From positions 62,001 through 126,000 of the forward strand of contig NZ_WTWY01000018.1 of NCBI RefSeq assembly GCF_009870825.1: DNA of 64,000 bases, written 5' to 3'. This document shows positions 59,706-64,000 of this stretch, piece by piece. Below the pieces are notes generated by a model that was not told the origin of the DNA, made no database searches, and was given only the letters and a program-made list of their open reading frames with translations. The position numbers and the translations under genes were made by a program. Every line of letters begins with the position of its first letter. Position 1 is the stretch's first letter. Origin of the DNA: Paenibacillus sp. USDA918EY. Its GTDB lineage: Bacteria; Bacillota; Bacilli; Paenibacillales; Paenibacillaceae.

Positions 59706-60212
59706 CTAATTGGCCCGGATCACTTTCACGTCTCCCGGCAGCACTTTCTCTCCTTCGTAAAGCATAAACCGCCCGTTTTGCCATTCGATTCGCACCAGAC
59801 GGTAATCGTCCGATTGATATTGCCATACATGCTGCGCGCCGCTTTGGGTGAACGGTGTTTTGCCGTTAATCATGACATGGCCTTCATACTCTTCCTCAAG
59901 ATAAAAAATGCTGTCGTCCAATTCGAGTTCGGTCGGAACCTCGCTCGGATTGTCCAGACGCCCGTCAAGCGGGCTGTACAGCGCGTATTGCAGCGTTTCG
60001 CGCTCTTCGATGTGCAGGTATGCGATGGCGTTGCCGTCCTGCAGCGTCAAAACGACGGCATTGCGGCCGCGGTTATGAACTCTCCCCGTCACTTCGTACG
60101 TCACGAGGGATACTTCGCAAATATCCCCCGGCATAAGGGACAGCATGCTTTTTTCCGCCTTGGGCGGCTCGGGTTTGGCAAACAGGTTGCCGATACGTTT
60201 AAATACGCTCAT
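59706..60212 (-). CDS. DUF4178 protein
   Basis: The 168-residue soluble protein is mostly beta strands and shows the DUF4178 landmarks LMPGDICEVSLVTYEVTGRVHN and a late VWQYQSDDYRLVRIEW with a YEGEKVLPGDV ending. AAGGAG precedes the ATG. It lies between the DUF350 and DUF4247 genes, the usual order, and probably takes part in the same envelope-stress function as PspA. Confidence 0.88.
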   Translation of the reverse strand: MSVFKRIGNLFAKPEPPKAEKSMLSLMPGDICEVSLVTYEVTGRVHNRGRNAVVLTLQDGNAIAYLHIEERETLQYALYSPLDGRLDNPSEVPTELELDDSIFYLEEEYEGHVMINGKTPFTQSGAQHVWQYQSDDYRLVRIEWQNGRFMLYEGEKVLPGDVKVIRAN

Positions 60213-60261
60213 ATGCGATAACTCCTTAGGTTACAAACTTAGTCTGCGACGAATGGTCGTT

Positions 60262-60666
60262 TTATAGGCAGGCGGTAATAATTAACGCACCCACCAGATG
60301 AAGCGTGCCTGCAAACAATCCGTATCCGATTTTCCCCTGCTGCGTTCCCACATCCAGCTGGAGTTTGGCCCATACGCGGAGCAGAACGCGGACGATGGCT
60401 TCGAGCACCAACAATATGAGGAACGAAATGACGGATACCATGATGGCGTCCAGCAGATTGTTGGAAGCGCTGATGGACGACGACAAAATGTACCCTTGCG
60501 CCAGCAGCTTCAGCACCAGCCTTGTCGTCACCGCCATATTTCCTGCCTTGACTTCCTCAAAATCCTTGTATCTCGTGAACAGCGAGTCCACGAACATAAG
60601 AATAAAAAGGAGCAGCGCTCCGGATCCCGTCCAAACGAGGATCTGCAAAATCGTATTAAAATCCAT
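60262..60666 (-). CDS. DUF350 membrane protein
   Basis: The 134-residue integral membrane protein has four predicted TM helices (about 8-30, 45-66, 72-95 and 115-133) in the DUF350 pattern. The motif TRLVLKLLAQGYILSSSISASNNLLDAIM is typical of the duplicated family repeat. The ATG at 60666 is used because GGAGG lies nine bases upstream; an ATG two codons earlier is only three bases away. It follows pspA by about 120 bases, with a hairpin between. Confidence 0.85.
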   Translation of the reverse strand: MDFNTILQILVWTGSGALLLFILMFVDSLFTRYKDFEEVKAGNMAVTTRLVLKLLAQGYILSSSISASNNLLDAIMVSVISFLILLVLEAIVRVLLRVWAKLQLDVGTQQGKIGYGLFAGTLHLVGALIITACL

Positions 60667-60709
60667 TGGCATATGCCTCCACAGATCAGCTTTTTGGCTA
60701 TTACAGCAG

Positions 60710-60752
60710 AGCAGCGAAGCGGGATGCCGCTAAGCCGGTCCCCTTCGCTGCT
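60710..60752 (-). other. intercistronic hairpin between pspA and the DUF350 gene
   Basis: AGCAGCGAAGCGG pairs with CCCCTTCGCTGCT (nearly perfect). No T run follows on the minus strand, so it probably lowers or stabilises downstream expression rather than ending it. Confidence 0.6.
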
Positions 60753-60784
60753 TTTACAAACTTACGCTTTGATGGCTTTCGTTA

Positions 60785-61453
60785 TTACTTGTTTTCGTAT
60801 TGCTTCATCAAAGCAGCAAGCTCATCTTCCACCGCTTTGTCTTTGCCGAGCTGTTCGAACTCTTCGTCCAAGGATTTGCCTTTGGAGGACATTTCGTTGC
60901 TTGCCTCGGCTTGCGCTTCCATTTGCAGCATTTTTTCTTCCATGCGCTTCATTCCGCTTGTCGCGCTGTCCGTGCTGAAGCCGGCCATCGCTTTATTGAT
61001 TTCGGTTTGCGCTTTGGCCGCGTTGTAGCGGGCTACCAGCGTTTCGCGCTTGTTTTTCATTTCGGTCAACTGCTTGCGCATTTCGTCGAGTTTATTCCGA
61101 AGGTTATCCGCAGCCGCTTTGTTTTGATCGTAGCTTGCTTTGTATTCCGCCATTTTTTGTTCGGCGGCTTTCTTTTCTTCCAAAGCCCGGCGCGCCAATT
61201 CCACGTTTTGCGCCTGCGCGGCCGTGTGGGCTTGCTGGGTGCGTTTTTCTACCAGCGCTTGCTGTTCCTCGTACAGTTGCTTGAATTTTTTCTCGATGGC
61301 GATTTGGGCCGCTACCGCTTTTTCCGCATCCTCAAGGTCTTCGGTCATGTCGCGGATGTATTGGTCGGTCATTTTCACCGGATCTTCCGCTTTATCGATA
61401 ATTGCGTTAATGTTGGACATCGTCAGGTCGCGTAATCTTTTAAAAATAGCCAT
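60785..61453 (-). CDS. pspA: phage shock protein A homolog (PspA/IM30)
   Basis: The 222-residue peripheral membrane protein of the ESCRT-III-like PspA/Vipp1 family stabilises damaged membranes. It is almost entirely coiled coil. The N-terminus MAIFKRLRDLTMSNINAIIDKAEDPVKMTDQYIRDM is diagnostic (amphipathic helix, then ALD-type turn). The ATG at 61453 has AGGAGG upstream and gives the family start. It is the first gene of pspA-DUF350-DUF4178-DUF4247 and is preceded by an exact SigW-type promoter, as expected for an envelope-stress gene. Confidence 0.95.
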   Translation of the reverse strand: MAIFKRLRDLTMSNINAIIDKAEDPVKMTDQYIRDMTEDLEDAEKAVAAQIAIEKKFKQLYEEQQALVEKRTQQAHTAAQAQNVELARRALEEKKAAEQKMAEYKASYDQNKAAADNLRNKLDEMRKQLTEMKNKRETLVARYNAAKAQTEINKAMAGFSTDSATSGMKRMEEKMLQMEAQAEASNEMSSKGKSLDEEFEQLGKDKAVEDELAALMKQYENK

Positions 61454-61501
61454 TGGGTATTTCCTCCTAAAAGGTTTAAAGTTGTTTTTATGATATTCTT
61501 C

Positions 61502-61527
61502 TACGGAGCAAAATTGAAGTCGTTTCA
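61502..61527 (-). promoter_or_regulatory. SigW (ECF)-type promoter of the pspA operon
   Basis: Minus strand TGAAAC (61522-61527), exactly 16 bases, CGTA (61502-61505). This is the full SigW consensus of Bacillus (TGAAAC-N16-CGTA). It lies about 50 bases upstream of pspA, with a T-rich tract just upstream of the -35. Confidence 0.85.
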
Positions 61528-61555
61528 AAAAACGAAAAAAAATTTTTTCTCCGGA

Positions 61556-62578
61556 TCAGAACCCGCGAAGGTATTGTTTCGGAATTTTCGCGCCGCCCTC
61601 CAACGCCTGGGAAGCATGGAGCGCCCAGTAAGGGTCCTTCAACATCCCCCGGCCGACCGCGACCAAATCCGCCTGTCCGTTCAGCACCACGTTCTGGGCG
61701 TCCTCGAAAGCCTCCAGCCGCCCGACCGCGATGACCGGCACGTCCAATTTGCTTCTCAGCTGCTCGGCCAGATTCACCTGATAACCGGGACCCGCTTTCG
61801 GTCCCCCGTTCGAACCGACGGGTCCTTCCCCGCCGGACGATACGTGGAACAGATCCACTCCGGCATCCCGGTAACGTCGGCATACCTCCGCAATGTAATC
61901 CACGCCGTAACCGCCCTCCACGTATTCCTGCGCGGATACCCGCATGATGACAGGCATTTCTTCGGGCACAACCTCTTTGACCGCCTTTACGACCTCTTCG
62001 CCGAACAGCGGCAAATCCCGGCCATAGACGTCGTCGCGCCGATTGGTGAGCGGAGAATGGAACTGGTGGATCAAATACCCGTGCGCGCCGTGAATCTCGA
62101 CCGTGTCAAATCCCGCTTCCACGGCCCTTCTCGCGGCTTCCTTATAGGCAAGCACCAGGTCGCGAACCTCTTCGGTCGTCAGCGCCCTGGGAATGTTGTA
62201 TTTCTCGTCAAAACGGATCGCCGAAGGCGCCACGGGCGGGTTCGCGTCTTCCGCTTTCCGGCCCGCATGCCCCAGTTGAATGCCGATCCGCGTGCCGTAC
62301 GTATGTACCTCGGTTACGATTTTACGGTATGCGGGAATCTGCTCGTCGCTCCAAATCCCCGTATCCCGGTTCGTGATGCGTCCGTCCGGATGCACCGCCG
62401 TCATCTCCACGATGATCAGTCCTGTTCCGCCCACCGCCCGGGAAACATAATGCACAAAATGCCAGTTGTTAGGAACGCCGTCTTCCGCCTGGACCGAATA
62501 TTGGCACATCGGGGGCATCACGATCCGGTTTTTTAATGACAATCCCTTTAATACATAAGGTGTAAATAAATCCGCCAT
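61556..62578 (-). CDS. namA: NADPH dehydrogenase NamA (old yellow enzyme, YqjM-like)
   Basis: The 340-residue FMN-dependent ene-reductase reduces the C=C bond of unsaturated aldehydes, ketones and nitro compounds with NADPH. YqjM-type features are PPMCQYS (Cys25, Tyr27, which set the flavin potential), QLGHAGRKA and HGAHGYLIHQFHSPLTNRRDDVYG (His pair for substrate). VIAVGRL and LVAVGRGML serve FMN phosphate. GAAGGAGA precedes the ATG. Single gene, adjacent to the pspA promoter and divergent from the deacetylase. Confidence 0.95.
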   Translation of the reverse strand: MADLFTPYVLKGLSLKNRIVMPPMCQYSVQAEDGVPNNWHFVHYVSRAVGGTGLIIVEMTAVHPDGRITNRDTGIWSDEQIPAYRKIVTEVHTYGTRIGIQLGHAGRKAEDANPPVAPSAIRFDEKYNIPRALTTEEVRDLVLAYKEAARRAVEAGFDTVEIHGAHGYLIHQFHSPLTNRRDDVYGRDLPLFGEEVVKAVKEVVPEEMPVIMRVSAQEYVEGGYGVDYIAEVCRRYRDAGVDLFHVSSGGEGPVGSNGGPKAGPGYQVNLAEQLRSKLDVPVIAVGRLEAFEDAQNVVLNGQADLVAVGRGMLKDPYWALHASQALEGGAKIPKQYLRGF

Positions 62579-62809
62579 GCTTTAGTCTCCTTCCAGCTGG
62601 TTATTGGTTATGCTGTTATTTTGCTCAACAGGACAAGTTTGCACACATTATTATACACCTTCGGCAAGGAAGATTGGTAAAGTGCGGTGATCGTTTCGAC
62701 AAACGATCATAATTTCTGCCAATTCGGGACATAACATTATAGACCGTTCATTTCATGGAACAGGATTTGGCAACATCCTCGAATACATACTGGGAAAGGA
62801 GCCGCGAAC

Positions 62810-63628
62810 GTGAGAAAAACATTCGGCAAGGCCATATTGATGCTGCTTCTGATGAGCCTGCTTTGTCCCGAGGCCGGCCTTCAGGCCGCAAAGGTGGAGG
62901 ATTCGCCAGCCTCCGATAACGCACAGGAAACAAGCGCGGCTAACCGGACGGAAAAAAATCAGGAAAAACAAGTGCTTACCCTGGGTCAGCTCATCAAAAA
63001 ATATCCGGATACGTTCAAAATCCACGGCCCGCATGTCAAGCAAATCGCCCTGACTTTCGACGACGTCCCGGATCCCCGGTTTACGCCGCAGGTGCTTCGC
63101 ATTTTGGCCCAAAACCACGTAAAAGCCACGTTTTTCGTCGTCGGCAGCCGGGCCAAAAAACATCCCGACCTGGTTGCACGGATCGTGCGGGAGGGGCATG
63201 TCATCGGAAATCATTCCTATAACCATCCCCAGTTCCATAAACTGACGATGTCCGAATACATCGACCAAATCGTACGGACGGAGAACATTTTGTACGGATT
63301 GACCGGCTACAAGCCGAAGCTGATACGGCCGCCTTACGGCGACATCACCGAAAACCAGCTGCGCTGGGCCAAACGGGAAGGATACAAAATCGTCAACTGG
63401 AACGTGGATTCGCTGGACTGGAAAGGCATCGGCAAGGAGAAGGTCAAAAAAAACATCATGGCTTCGGCCGGACAAGGCTCCATCATATTGCAGCATGCCG
63501 GGGGCGGAAGCACTTCCGATTTGACCGGAACGATCGAGGCTTTGCCGGAAGTCATCCGGGAACTGAAGAAAAAAGGATATTCTTTCGTTACGGTGCCGAA
63601 GCTGCTGAAGGTGCAAAAAGACAAATGA
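62810..63628 (+). CDS. polysaccharide deacetylase (CE4, NodB domain)
   Basis: The 272-residue exported enzyme has a signal peptide at about 1-26, a low-complexity linker, then a NodB homology domain from about residue 78. Motif 1 reads TFDDVPDP instead of the common TFDDGP, but both Asp are kept. Motif 2 GNHSYNH has both metal His, motif 3 RPPYGD and motif 4 WNVDSLDW are normal, and motif 5 is ILQHAGGG. It is expected to deacetylate peptidoglycan or chitin oligomers. The start is GTG with AAAGGAG eight bases upstream. Confidence 0.92.
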   Translation: MRKTFGKAILMLLLMSLLCPEAGLQAAKVEDSPASDNAQETSAANRTEKNQEKQVLTLGQLIKKYPDTFKIHGPHVKQIALTFDDVPDPRFTPQVLRILAQNHVKATFFVVGSRAKKHPDLVARIVREGHVIGNHSYNHPQFHKLTMSEYIDQIVRTENILYGLTGYKPKLIRPPYGDITENQLRWAKREGYKIVNWNVDSLDWKGIGKEKVKKNIMASAGQGSIILQHAGGGSTSDLTGTIEALPEVIRELKKKGYSFVTVPKLLKVQKDK

Positions 63629-63640
63629 CGCTTCAACCGC

Positions 63641-63677
63641 AAAACGGCCCCCGCGATTGCCCGCGGAGGCCGTTTTT
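63641..63677. terminator. bidirectional terminator
   Basis: AAAACGGCC...GGCCGTTTT with an inner CCGCG/CGCGG stem lies between the deacetylase gene and the convergent 3D-domain gene. Confidence 0.9.
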
Positions 63678-63725
63678 GTCGTTGTGTATGTTGGAAAAAG
63701 CGCTATGTCAAAGTTTCGGATTCGA

Positions 63726-64000
63726 TTAATTAATGAAATACAATTCAACGTCCTGGAACCCGAAGTTGCTTACTTCTTGCGGGCTGCCCGGCACGAAAAT
63801 GTCGATGCGGTTGCCTTTGATCGCGCTGCCCGTATCTCTCGCCGTCGCGACGAACGCTTTTTTCGGAAGGCCCGGGAAGCTGTGTCCCGTGACGAGTACC
63901 TTCGTGCCGAGCGGGATAATGGACGGATCGACTGCAATCGTTCCAAGCTCGAGAGGATTGCCGAAGTAATCGACCGCTCCCCATTTGCCGTTTTCGCTTG
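63726..64000 (-). CDS. 3D-domain cell wall protein, 3' part only
   Basis: The C-terminal 91 codons show the 3D (Asp-Asp-Asp) domain of YocH/YabE-like wall hydrolases. They contain IAVDPSIIPLGTKVLV, ARDTGSAIKGNRIDIFV (the Asp residues that name the domain) and the end VELYFIN. The fold is double-psi beta-barrel, related to MltA. The N-terminus lies outside the window, so a G5, LysM or SLH partner domain cannot be seen. Confidence 0.88.
   Translation of the reverse strand, partial: SENGKWGAVDYFGNPLELGTIAVDPSIIPLGTKVLVTGHSFPGLPKKAFVATARDTGSAIKGNRIDIFVPGSPQEVSNFGFQDVELYFIN

Noticed and set aside
1..64000. CRISPR arrays, tRNA/rRNA genes, prophage or toxin-antitoxin pairs
   Set aside because: I saw no regularly spaced repeats, no tRNA-like cloverleaf ends, and no phage structural or toxin-antitoxin gene pairs. 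A covariance search for RNAs would be needed to exclude small ones.

Overview
The window looks like a piece of chromosome from a spore-forming member of the Paenibacillaceae (Paenibacillus or a close relative). The base composition is moderately GC-rich. Ribosome binding sites are strong AGGAGG types and TTG/GTG starts are frequent. It carries cwlJ-gerQ germination genes, an S-layer-anchored subtilase, Lpl/Yes-type sugar ABC transporters with a membrane-bound AraC regulator, copper amine oxidase N-domain proteins, XerS, and a PspA-DUF350-DUF4178-DUF4247 operon. I found no rRNA, tRNA, CRISPR array, insertion sequence or prophage. Most genes are on the minus strand, and most transcription units end in a clear Rho-independent hairpin.

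Layout. 1-3.5 kb: 5' part of a GH18 chitinase with a cre-like site, a small secreted protein, a nucleotidyltransferase-family protein, and a membrane alpha/beta hydrolase. 3.7-10.6 kb: a complete peptide ABC transporter (binding protein, two permeases, two ATPases) behind a near-consensus SigA promoter, with an HTH regulator upstream. 10.8-18.4 kb: a CBS/CorC-type membrane protein with a tiny upstream ORF, cwlJ-gerQ behind a SigE-like promoter, a duplicated P-loop protein, a secreted protein made of two copies of one domain, an SDR and a DUF2500 protein. 18.7-24.7 kb: a sugar ABC importer with a YesS-like regulator. 24.9-27.2 kb: a MarR/MFS efflux pair sharing a 19-bp operator. 27.4-32.0 kb: a Ycf48-like lipoprotein, an HMCES/YedK family protein, and a divergent PurA facing a LysR regulator across overlapping promoters.

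32.0-41.5 kb: a streptogramin B lyase (vgb) with intact catalytic residues and a terminator in its leader, an alpha/beta hydrolase, a Crp/Fnr regulator, a HAD phosphatase, then nosD-nosL-nosY-nosF without nosZ, a copper amine oxidase N-domain protein and a DUF1697 protein. 41.6-50.2 kb: a second sugar ABC importer and a 1609-residue S8 protease with SLH domains. 50.2-58.9 kb: a small coiled-coil protein, an amidohydrolase between two 35-bp direct repeats, aldo/keto reductase, SDR, GNAT, xerS, a DUF5946-like protein and moeA-mobB. 58.9-64.0 kb: the pspA envelope-stress operon behind an exact SigW-type promoter, namA, a polysaccharide deacetylase and a 3D-domain protein cut by the window end.

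The strongest candidates for unusual biology are the vgb leader with its conditional-terminator architecture, the nos maturation genes without their enzyme (nosD apparently starting at CTG), the two-copy secreted protein, the PurA/LysR pair and the amidohydrolase flanked by direct repeats. Nothing here is an obviously new multi-gene system. These are inferences from sequence alone.
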